The position numbers and the translations under genes were made by a program. Shown here piece after piece: positions 1 through 5,974 of a DNA stretch of 10,000 bases. This DNA is from Kiritimatiellota bacterium (GTDB lineage Bacteria; Verrucomicrobiota; Kiritimatiellia; JAAZAB01): positions 1-10,000 of the forward strand of contig VSJD01000193.1 of NCBI GenBank assembly GCA_008636095.1, in the 5' to 3' direction. Below the pieces are notes generated by a model. It saw only the letters and a program-made list of their open reading frames with translations. It was not told where the DNA came from and did no database searches. Every line of letters begins with the position of its first letter. The first letter of the stretch is position 1.

Positions 1-1079
1 CTGGCGATAAGTAACGAATAGATTCCATAGAAACCATATGTGGATTGGCGTCCATGTTGAAGCTCGGGAGGAAACGTGTTTTTAAGATGCCTGATGGGAA
101 TCAAGTCCAGCCATCGCTTTGTTGACAACGCCGTTAATCTGGCGGCGCGCTTGAAAACCCCGGCAAGCCGCATATTGCCCAGGGCTTTGTATCGCTTGGC
201 TTCATACTCGCAGATCAGGGCAATGGTACCTTCGGTAAAATGGAACTGATTGCTCCTGCCGCCAAACGGGGCCTCTCCGGTGGGGGAAAGATAAAGAAGC
301 ATCGTCAATCCGCCCCTTCGCAACATCTCGTCCACAAACGCGCGATGAGCACCATCATAGCCCCAGAACAGCAGCAGCGACAGGTTCATGCGCGAGGTAT
401 AATCGTATGTCATGGGATCATTGGGATCACGATACATGCCGAACGTGGTGAACCACTGTTTCTGCGTTTCGATGTGCCTTTCAATGAAATCAGTGTTGTC
501 GGCAACGCCGTATTTTTTCTTGCAGGCTTCACCGGCAACGGCGAATGTGACGAAATTATGGAGTTCGTCCGGCTTTTTTTTTGAAAGCACATAAGGGTAA
601 TTCTTCTCCGGATCGTATCCGCCGAGGAGGTTCTTCCACCGCTTGGCCGTGTTTTGGTCTATCTTGTCGCGCAGGGCGAGATATCCCCGCATGAGTTCCT
701 TGGGGTAAAACTCAGCTCCGCGGATGGTTTTTTCATGCGCATGAAAAAGGTCGCTGCACGTTATATCAAGACTTCGCGCGCAAACGTCAACCAGGTCCAG
801 GCATCGTCCCGCGCTGATTAGAAAGCCCAATGCCCCGACAAAACGTGCGGCGGTAAAAGACGGGAAACCGGTTGTATCGCCAGGTTCATACGGATCAATT
901 ATTCTGCCGTCTTTATCCTGCCAGGCAGCGGCTTGTCTCACAATTGGTTCGCTCAACTCCGCATAGATGTCTTTGGTAAGACCGGTGGGTTTCCAACCAT
1001 GCGGCACTTTCGTCCTGGAAAAGATGTCCATTAACTTCGTTTCCAGAGGAAAAGGATCCAATGCTGGTTTGTCTGCCAT
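1..1079 (-). CDS. Partial alpha/alpha-toroid glycosidase- or lyase-like protein, C-terminus off the left edge
   Basis: An open frame of 359 codons starts with ATG at 1079 and runs off the window without a stop, so the C-terminus is missing. An AAAGGAAA ribosome-binding site lies about 8 bases upstream of the ATG. There is no signal peptide or membrane segment, so it is probably cytoplasmic. The sequence is rich in helix-type segments. It carries the stretches GEACKKKYG (183-191), GMYRDP (214-219), MTYDYTSRMNLSLLLFWGYDG (part of 223-243) and PFGGRSNQF (271-279), followed by an ICEYEA helix (289-294). From memory this pattern resembles uncharacterised (alpha/alpha) barrel proteins, including GH154-type enzymes, found in polysaccharide-degrading bacteria. 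I cannot confirm the family or the catalytic residues. It follows the alpha/beta hydrolase gene by about 49 bases and is probably in the same operon. A nine-A run (codons 166-169) sits in the reading frame, but the frame is intact on both sides. Confidence 0.75.
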   Translation of the reverse strand, partial: MADKPALDPFPLETKLMDIFSRTKVPHGWKPTGLTKDIYAELSEPIVRQAAAWQDKDGRIIDPYEPGDTTGFPSFTAARFVGALGFLISAGRCLDLVDVCARSLDITCSDLFHAHEKTIRGAEFYPKELMRGYLALRDKIDQNTAKRWKNLLGGYDPEKNYPYVLSKKKPDELHNFVTFAVAGEACKKKYGVADNTDFIERHIETQKQWFTTFGMYRDPNDPMTYDYTSRMNLSLLLFWGYDGAHRAFVDEMLRRGGLTMLLYLSPTGEAPFGGRSNQFHFTEGTIALICEYEAKRYKALGNMRLAGVFKRAARLTALSTKRWLDLIPIRHLKNTFPPELQHGRQSTYGFYGIYSLLIA

Positions 1080-1128
1080 TTTGTATTTCCTTTCAGAACA
1101 AAGCTGTTTGTAGAATGTTTATCAGCAA

Positions 1129-2145
1129 CTACTTGGACGTCCGAACTTCTTTCAGATGTTTATCCAGCCATGCATAGGCAAGCGCGCGTGTCACCGGCTC
1201 GAAATTATGAAGATCGCCATGGAAATACTGCGCGAAGTTTTCCTCATATCCCAGAAGTTTATATACCCGGCTCGCATGGAGGCTGGATTCCGCGATGACG
1301 TCGGGACGCTTGACATATTCATCCGTATATGCCGAGATGCGGAGCAGTGCCCGCGGGGCGATTAAAGCGATCAGTTCATGAAAATCAAAAGGCGCTTCTT
1401 TTTCTTCAAGGAATATTTCGCGCAATTTGATCAGTCGACTATAATCACCTTCCTTCTCCCCGCCCAGAGATTTGCGCCTGGGGTCGGCCTTGCAACATGT
1501 GCCCCAACCGCAACTGACTACGGAGGCCGATATGCGTGAGTCAAGCGCTGCCAGAAAAAGGATGGTCGTGGCTCCCAGAGAATGGCCGATGGCTCCAAAG
1601 CCTCCTGACGCAACGAAATCAAGTGTTGACAAGTAATCCATTCCCCGACCGTAATCCCATACCATTTTCCCCACTACCGACCAGTCAGGGTATCGGCGAT
1701 AAAACCCACTGGTGTCTAATCTTTCGATATTCCGTCCGCGCTCTCCCATGACAATGTCATCAATGGCGAATACGACATAGCCGCGTTCCGCCAGTTCGTG
1801 TCCGTGGTTACGGCCAGGTTTGAAAGGCGGTATACCAACCACCGTGTCCTTTCCCGATTGTTTGTTCGTGCCATGTAAGCATAGTATTGCCGGGACAGGT
1901 TTTTTCGCTTTTTTCGGAACAAGAAGCCAAGCGGGAATTCTTTCATCGGCCTCGACAAGATAAGTGATTTTTCTACGCACGTAGCTGCCACAATCTTGTT
2001 CGTCAACAATCGTTGCCTGATGAGAGACATTCGTCACGGGAGGCTCGCCCACAATATTCATAACGCGCTTAAAGATATCCTCCCGCTTTCCAGGCCAAGA
2101 CGCAGTGGTGTCATCGTCAGTCAGAATTGGTGAAATAAATGTCAT
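1129..2145 (-). CDS. Alpha/beta hydrolase (dienelactone hydrolase/acetyl-esterase-like)
   Basis: This 338-residue protein is an alpha/beta-hydrolase with the strand and oxyanion motif PAILCLHG (85-92), the nucleophile elbow GHSLG (187-191, Ser189) and the C-terminal histidine motif HGDLHNF (309-315, His313). The acidic residue is probably Asp275 in SAYTDEY. The order Ser-Asp-His is that of the fold. An N-terminal segment of about 80 residues precedes the core, and there is no signal peptide, so it acts in the cytoplasm. Proteins of this shape are usually annotated as dienelactone hydrolases or acetyl-xylan-esterase-like enzymes that cleave esters or lactones. Next to a toroid glycosidase-like protein and sugar dehydrogenases, removal of acyl groups from a carbohydrate or opening of a sugar lactone is a reasonable inference, but not shown. 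The start lies 9 bases after the stop of the hydroxyacid dehydrogenase and has only a weak GAG-type ribosome-binding site, so coupled translation is likely. Confidence 0.88.
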   Translation of the reverse strand: MTFISPILTDDDTTASWPGKREDIFKRVMNIVGEPPVTNVSHQATIVDEQDCGSYVRRKITYLVEADERIPAWLLVPKKAKKPVPAILCLHGTNKQSGKDTVVGIPPFKPGRNHGHELAERGYVVFAIDDIVMGERGRNIERLDTSGFYRRYPDWSVVGKMVWDYGRGMDYLSTLDFVASGGFGAIGHSLGATTILFLAALDSRISASVVSCGWGTCCKADPRRKSLGGEKEGDYSRLIKLREIFLEEKEAPFDFHELIALIAPRALLRISAYTDEYVKRPDVIAESSLHASRVYKLLGYEENFAQYFHGDLHNFEPVTRALAYAWLDKHLKEVRTSK

Positions 2146-2154
2146 GCTTTGGGC

Positions 2155-3120
2155 TCATTCAATTCGATTAACCGCATATTTCGGTTTGCCGCCGGCCAGC
2201 ACGTTCATGACGTTTTCCGCCGCCTTCCGTTTCAGTTCCGTCTGCGATTCTTCCGTGTACCAACCGGTATGACCTGAAACGGTGATGTTGTCTAACGTAA
2301 GCAGGGGATTGTCGGGATTCACCGGCTCCTTTTCAAATACATCCAACCCGGCGCTGTTGATCCAATGTTCGGACAATGCCCGGTAAAGCGCACGCTCGTC
2401 AATAATCGGCCCGCGCGAGGTGTTTATTATGATGGCCGTTGGTTTCATCTTGCGCAACGCCACCTCATTAAACAGTCCCCGGGTCTTGTCGTTGAGCGGC
2501 ATGTGAATGGAAAAGAAGTCGCCCTCCCGCAGGGCCGTGTCCCAGTCGGTTTTCTCGGCGCCCAAGGCTCGGATGGCGGCTTCATCCAGGAAGGGGTCAT
2601 AAACCAGGACCCTTTGCAACTGGAACCCGCCCAGCTTGCGGTGCAGAATGCGTGCAATTTGGCCGAAGCCGAAAAACACAAAGGTCTTGCCTTGGAGCCG
2701 CCATTCCGGCCCGGCACTTTGTATGCTCCAGACGCCGGCACGAACTTGCCGGTCCCGCAAGGCTACCTTGCGGACACAACTCATGAGCAGGGCCAGCGCC
2801 TGGTCAGAAACGTCCTCGCCGCAATAATCCGGCACGTTGGCCACCCAGATGCCCTTGGCCGTGGCGGCTTTCACGTCCACGTTGTCGTAACCGACGCCAT
2901 AACGGGAAATGATCCGGCAACGGGTCAAGGCGGCAATCACGTCGGCATTGATGGGCGCCAGGTTGACGATGATGCCGTCCGCCGACGGGCAAGCCTGGAT
3001 TAAGTCGGCTGCAACCTGGCTTTTGATCGTGACAATGTTCGCACCCATGGCGCTCAGCACGGCGGTTTCTTCGCGGTAATGGGGGTAGCGGTCGTCGGCA
3101 ATGATCACCTGGAAACTCAT
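2155..3120 (-). CDS. D-isomer-specific 2-hydroxyacid dehydrogenase (CtBP/PGDH-like)
   Basis: The 321-residue protein belongs to the D-2-hydroxyacid dehydrogenases, which interconvert 2-hydroxyacids and 2-oxoacids with NAD(P). The N-terminal half has the typical SRYGVGYDNVD motif (72-82). The nucleotide-binding loop is GFGQIA (151-156), with Ala in place of the usual last Gly. The catalytic set is present: Arg236 in NTSRGPIID, Glu265 in DVFEKEP, and His284 in SGHTGWYTEES. The HxGW ending resembles the C-terminal-binding-protein/phosphoglycerate-dehydrogenase-like branch. The substrate could be hydroxypyruvate, glyoxylate or a sugar-derived acid. I chose ATG 3120 because a strong GGGAG site lies 7 bases upstream. 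An in-frame extension to 3324 would run through hairpin repeats and overlap the SDR gene. The gene is followed after 9 bases by the alpha/beta hydrolase, and the 169-base gap before it is filled with short hairpins. Confidence 0.92.
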   Translation of the reverse strand: MSFQVIIADDRYPHYREETAVLSAMGANIVTIKSQVAADLIQACPSADGIIVNLAPINADVIAALTRCRIISRYGVGYDNVDVKAATAKGIWVANVPDYCGEDVSDQALALLMSCVRKVALRDRQVRAGVWSIQSAGPEWRLQGKTFVFFGFGQIARILHRKLGGFQLQRVLVYDPFLDEAAIRALGAEKTDWDTALREGDFFSIHMPLNDKTRGLFNEVALRKMKPTAIIINTSRGPIIDERALYRALSEHWINSAGLDVFEKEPVNPDNPLLTLDNITVSGHTGWYTEESQTELKRKAAENVMNVLAGGKPKYAVNRIE

Positions 3121-3165
3121 GTCAACACTCCCTTCATTATAAATTAATTCAAAGCATAGGAATTT

Positions 3166-3280
3166 TCCGCCATTGGCGGATTCCGTCTCCGGCGGACAAT
3201 CCTGACGGGACGATGGCGTCCCGCCTCCATTATTGGAGACGCCACGTCCTCGTGACGCAGTCAGTTGCCCCGCCTTGGGG
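3166..3280. repeat. Array of six short hairpins in the gap between the SDR and hydroxyacid dehydrogenase genes
   Basis: The gap 3121-3289 is almost filled by adjacent small inverted repeats. They are TCCGCC-ATT-GGCGGA (3166-3180), TCCGTC-TCC-GGCGGA with one G-T pair (3182-3196), CGGGACG-ATGG-CGTCCCG (3206-3223), CTCCA-TTAT-TGGAG (3225-3238), CACG-TCCT-CGTG (3243-3254) and CCCC-GCCTT-GGGG (3268-3280). GGCGTC (3215-3220) can also pair with GACGCC (3238-3243), giving an alternative larger fold. No T-tract follows in either direction, so this is not a classical terminator. In the minus-strand transcript it lies just after the SDR stop and could act as a processing or stability element, or it could be a dispersed palindromic repeat. 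The structure is read directly; the role is unknown. Confidence 0.7.
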
Positions 3281-3289
3281 AGGCCTATT

Positions 3290-4138
3290 TCAGACGCCGG
3301 AAAACGAGCCGAACCCACCGTCAATCGCGATGCTGCTGCCGGTGGTGAACGCGGCCGAGGGCGAGCACAGGTAGGCGATGGCGCCGACCAGTTCCTCCGG
3401 CTTGCCGAAGCGTTTCATGGGTGTTTTACCCAGGATATCGGTGCCCCGTGAAGCGGAGATTGCGCCGGGGGTCTTGTTGATCAGGTCGGCGTTTTGCAGG
3501 GTGGGGAAGAAGCCGGGCCGGATTTCATTGACCCGGATTTTAGTTGAATGGTTTTGCGCCATATAGGTCGCCAGCCACTTGGTAAAATTGCTGATCCCGG
3601 CCTTGGCGGCCGAATACGCCAGGACGCGGCTCAAGGGAGTGTCCGCGCTCATAGAAGACGTGTTGATGACGATCCCTTCACCCTGCTTGATCATTACTTT
3701 GCCGAAAATCATGGAGGGAATTATCGTGCCCATGATGTTCAAGTCGAAGGTGAAACGGATGCCGTCCACGGAGAGGTCTGGAAAGAAAAGCCCTTCTTCC
3801 TGTTTGGTGACAGCCTTGGGATGATTGCCGCCGGCGCCGTTGATCAGAATGTCCACGCGCCCGAAGTTGGCCAGCACGGCGTCTTTGGCTTTGGTCACGC
3901 TCTCCGGCTTGAGCACGTCAATCTCGGAGGCCATGGCATTGCCGCCCGCAGCCTTGATTTCGTCGGCGGTCTTCTGGGCTTCATTCAGACGCAGGTCGAG
4001 CGAGGCCACCTTCACGCCCAGCTGGCCCAAACCCCGTGCGACGGCGCCGAACAGCACACCGCCTGCGCCGGTGATCGCGGCGACTTTACCTTCCAGCGAG
4101 AATAATTCCATCAACTTTGCGTTGGCATCGAGTTTCAT
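3290..4138 (-). CDS. SDR-family oxidoreductase, mannonate oxidoreductase/fructuronate reductase-like
   Basis: This 282-residue classical short-chain dehydrogenase has the cofactor motif TGAGGVLFG (23-31), the NGAG motif (100-103), an active-site Asn134, Ser162, and the YSAAK pair Tyr175/Lys179. It ends with DGGFGSFSGV. The GGNHP insertion after the NGAG motif, a long loop before the DLNIMGT helix, and the SGV C-terminus match what I recall of the Bacillus YjmF/UxuB type of SDR, which interconverts D-mannonate and D-fructuronate. That assignment is from memory and moderate in confidence; a generic sugar-alcohol or uronate dehydrogenase is the alternative. Start ATG 4138 is chosen because AGGAAGG lies 6 bases upstream. 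An in-frame upstream extension would overlap the Gfo/Idh/MocA gene. It lies 52 bases downstream of that gene and is probably co-transcribed with it. Confidence 0.93.
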   Translation of the reverse strand: MKLDANAKLMELFSLEGKVAAITGAGGVLFGAVARGLGQLGVKVASLDLRLNEAQKTADEIKAAGGNAMASEIDVLKPESVTKAKDAVLANFGRVDILINGAGGNHPKAVTKQEEGLFFPDLSVDGIRFTFDLNIMGTIIPSMIFGKVMIKQGEGIVINTSSMSADTPLSRVLAYSAAKAGISNFTKWLATYMAQNHSTKIRVNEIRPGFFPTLQNADLINKTPGAISASRGTDILGKTPMKRFGKPEELVGAIAYLCSPSAAFTTGSSIAIDGGFGSFSGV

Positions 4139-4190
4139 GATTAACCTTCCTGTTATTTGGCTGTTGACCTGTTTTACGATCGGTTCGACA

Positions 4191-5255
4191 TTATCCCCAT
4201 TTTCCGCGCACGAGTGCCCCGGTCTGGTTGGATTGATACAGGGCGGTAATAATTTCCACGCAGGCCAGGCCCAGTTCACCGCTACAACTGTAAGCGGGTT
4301 TGCGTTTCTGTCGCACGCAATCCACGGCGTCCGCCAATTCATCAACATAGCCCAGGTTCAGAAACTCGTCAACCGCCGGCTTGGTCCAGCCGAGGGTGTT
4401 GTCGGTTTTTTCAATGGCGTAGTTATACCCGGGACGGCTGTACACGTTCAGGCATGAACCGAAGGTGAGGTCGGCCTTGAGGTTGCCTTCCGAGCCGTAA
4501 ATTTCTATTTTGTCGTCCATGCCGCCCACAGTGATGTAATTGCCCTCGATGAGGGCGTGCTCGCCGTTGGCGAACTTCAGGATACCGAGGGCGAAATCCT
4601 CGCCGCCGTTGTCCTTGTGGACGTAATTATCCTGGAGCCCACCGTTGCACTTGCCGAAGACCTCAACCACCGGATTGCGGCCCTCATCGCCCAGGAGGTG
4701 CAAAATCCAGCCGATGGGATGAATGGCCAAGTGAATCAAGCATCCGCCGCCGCACGATTTTTTGGCTTTGGCAAAGGGGCTATGCGTGCCGTTGTGGCAT
4801 TCCTTGGCCTTTACATAAAACACCTTCCCGAGACCGCCTTCGCGAATGATCTCCTGGGTTCGGCGCAGGGCCGGGGCAAAGACCCAATCTTCGCCGTAGA
4901 ACAACAGCACCCCGGCCTTGCGGCAGGCGGCGACCATCTCGCGGGCATCGCTGACGGTTGTGGCCAGGGGTTTCTCGCAGAAAACGTGCTTGCCGTGACT
5001 GGCCGCCGCCAGCACGACGTCGTGATGCAGAAAATTTGGCACACAGACCGAGACCAGATCCAGGTCTTCCTTGGCCAGCATGTCGGTATAATTGGCGTAG
5101 GTCCGCGGGATGGACCATTTCTGCGCAAATGGTTCCAAGTTGTCAATGGCCGCCACGGCGGCGATCTCCACCGCGGGGTTGCGGCGGTAACTGAAGGCGT
5201 GAAAATCCGCGGCGAATTTGGAGCCGACAATGCCGATCTTTATTTTGTCTTTCAT
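4191..5255 (-). CDS. Gfo/Idh/MocA-family oxidoreductase
   Basis: The 354-residue protein has the two-domain plan of this family, which oxidises or reduces sugars, inositols and sugar acids with NAD(P). The N-terminal Rossmann fold starts with KIGIVGSKFAADFH (6-19), followed by SVCVPNFLHH (69-78) and the hallmark EKP (94-96, Lys95). The C-terminal domain contains GGGCLIHLAIHPIGW (169-183). At the position where many members have the aspartate of the D-x-x-x-H motif this protein has His175; His179 is kept. Substitution at that site is known in subfamilies, so activity is still likely, but the substrate may differ from the inositol dehydrogenases. No Tat or Sec signal is visible, so it should be cytoplasmic. 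The start has an AAGGA site about 9 bases upstream. The gene begins 18 bases after the dtd stop. Confidence 0.93.
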   Translation of the reverse strand: MKDKIKIGIVGSKFAADFHAFSYRRNPAVEIAAVAAIDNLEPFAQKWSIPRTYANYTDMLAKEDLDLVSVCVPNFLHHDVVLAAASHGKHVFCEKPLATTVSDAREMVAACRKAGVLLFYGEDWVFAPALRRTQEIIREGGLGKVFYVKAKECHNGTHSPFAKAKKSCGGGCLIHLAIHPIGWILHLLGDEGRNPVVEVFGKCNGGLQDNYVHKDNGGEDFALGILKFANGEHALIEGNYITVGGMDDKIEIYGSEGNLKADLTFGSCLNVYSRPGYNYAIEKTDNTLGWTKPAVDEFLNLGYVDELADAVDCVRQKRKPAYSCSGELGLACVEIITALYQSNQTGALVRGKWG

Positions 5256-5273
5256 GGTGCGGTGTCCTTGCCG

Positions 5274-5729
5274 TTACGGTTCGCTGTGGCTTTTCAGTTC
5301 GATTGTGACCGGTCCGTCGTTGATGATTTCCACCACCATGCGCGCCTGAAACTGACCGGTCGCGACGCGCGCCACGCCTATGATGCGCCTTAGGCCGGCA
5401 ACGTATTCATCGTAAAGCGATTTGGCCTCCGGCGCGCTCGCCGCCAGAATGAAACTGGGGCGATTGCCCTTGCGGGTATCGGCATGCAGCGTGAACTGGG
5501 AAATCACAAGAACCGCTCCGTCGATTTCCGTGATGGAACAGTTCATGCGGTCTGCTTCATCCGGAAAAATACGCAGGGCGGCTGTTTTCTCGGCCAGGAA
5601 CTTTGCGTCCTTGGTCGTATCACCCTGTTTTACGCCCAGGAACACGACGTAGCCGCGCGCGATGCTCCCGATCGTTTGGCTGTCCACGCTGACGCTTCCC
5701 CGTTGCACGCGCTGAATCAAGGCTTTCAT
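5274..5729 (-). CDS. dtd: D-aminoacyl-tRNA deacylase (Dtd)
   Basis: At 151 residues this is the normal length for DTD, the homodimeric proofreading enzyme that hydrolyses D-amino acids (and glycine) mischarged on tRNA. Family motifs are all present: MKALIQRV at the N-terminus, ISQFTLHADTRKGNRPSF (76-93), and the Gly-cisPro motif in NDGPVT (137-142) that excludes L-amino acids. The segment before it reads TGQFQARM where many members have GxFGAxM, a minor change. The gene begins a compact run with the Gfo/Idh/MocA gene 18 bases downstream. No clear ribosome-binding site is seen in the AT-rich 20 bases before the ATG, so expression may be modest or depend on a short leader. A TAAAAT box (5746-5751, minus strand) could be a -10 element but has no convincing -35 partner. 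Confidence 0.96.
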   Translation of the reverse strand: MKALIQRVQRGSVSVDSQTIGSIARGYVVFLGVKQGDTTKDAKFLAEKTAALRIFPDEADRMNCSITEIDGAVLVISQFTLHADTRKGNRPSFILAASAPEAKSLYDEYVAGLRRIIGVARVATGQFQARMVVEIINDGPVTIELKSHSEP

Positions 5730-5753
5730 AATTCAATATTTAAAGATTTTAAG

Positions 5754-5769
5754 GCGGGCTGACGCCCGC
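5754..5769. repeat. Perfect GC-rich hairpin upstream of dtd
   Basis: GCGGGC-TGAC-GCCCGC forms a perfect six-base stem with a four-base loop. It lies 25 bases upstream of the dtd start and 7 bases from the three-way-junction element. It probably belongs to the same cluster of palindromic sequence. No T-run follows it in either direction. Confidence 0.65.
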
Positions 5770-5776
5770 AACCCAA

Positions 5777-5826
5777 GGGAGGGCGGGCATGTTGCCCGCC
5801 GCGGACAGCGACACGCTGTCCCTCCC
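5777..5826. repeat. Fifty-base palindromic element that folds as a three-way junction
   Basis: An outer stem, GGGAG (5777-5781) with CTCCC (5822-5826), encloses two perfect eight-base-stem hairpins. The first is GGCGGGCA-TGT-TGCCCGCC (5782-5800). The second is GGACAGCG-ACA-CGCTGTCC (5803-5821). The helices abut with only two unpaired bases (5801-5802) between them. All pairs are Watson-Crick, so either strand can fold. It resembles a mobile palindromic repeat (REP/BIME-like) or a structured untranslated RNA more than a terminator. It has no tRNA features such as a T-loop or an anticodon arm of the usual size. No RAYT transposase gene is present here. Confidence 0.75.
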
Positions 5827-5852
5827 AAAAACATACACGTAAAAACGTGTAT
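5827..5852 (-). terminator. Probable intrinsic terminator of the PreA-like/GNAT transcript
   Basis: On the minus strand, ATACACGT-TTTT-ACGTGTAT makes a perfect eight-base stem (5852-5833) and is followed at once by GTTTTT (5832-5827). It lies about 120 bases beyond the GNAT stop and before dtd, a sensible place to end that transcript. The stem is only moderately GC-rich, so termination may be partial. On the plus strand no T-run follows. Confidence 0.5.
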
Positions 5853-5914
5853 CTTTACGGGAAAGCGTCTAATTTTGTATTCAGACATTCTATGTTGGAC
5901 GTTTGTTTCCTAAA

Positions 5915-5956
5915 TTCTCCGTAGTCTGTCGTCTGGTGTCTGGCGTCCGTCGTCTG
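5915..5956 (-). repeat. Tandem degenerate heptamer array, consensus CAGACNN
   Basis: Read on the minus strand, six units of exactly seven bases follow one another with consensus C(A/G)GACNN. Four units begin CAGAC, one begins CGGAC and the last begins CGGAG. The array begins 18 bases after the GNAT stop codon, in its 3' untranslated stretch. It is a short tandem repeat of the kind seen in some cyanobacteria as heptanucleotide repeats. No function can be inferred from it alone. Confidence 0.65.
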
Positions 5957-5974
5957 CTTATTTCTTTTCCGCCA

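Noticed and set aside
3206..3223. Intrinsic terminator after the SDR gene
   Set aside because: The stem is perfect, but no run of T follows on the minus strand, so only a hairpin repeat is claimed.
3121..3324. N-terminal extension of the hydroxyacid dehydrogenase
   Set aside because: It would translate the hairpin repeats and overlap the SDR gene. A strong ribosome-binding site before ATG 3120 supports the shorter form.
3548..4105. Plus-strand open frame of 185 codons opposite the SDR gene
   Set aside because: It mirrors the SDR coding sequence, has no recognisable domain, and lies within a convincingly coding minus-strand gene.
4557..5393. Long plus-strand open frame of 278 codons opposite the Gfo/Idh/MocA gene
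   Set aside because: It is antisense to a clear family protein, overlaps dtd too, and its translation shows no family motif. It results from the codon bias of the real gene.
5746..5751. TAAAAT -10 box for dtd
   Set aside because: The box is good, but the only upstream -35-like sequences lie at 14 or 19 bases and inside hairpin stems, and the leader would be about 10 bases. It is too uncertain to list as a promoter.
5777..5826. tRNA or other known structured RNA
   Set aside because: The length, the missing T-loop sequence and the missing anticodon arm rule out tRNA, and no known riboswitch core was recognised.
5915..5956. CRISPR array
   Set aside because: Seven-base tandem units have no spacers, and no cas genes are present.
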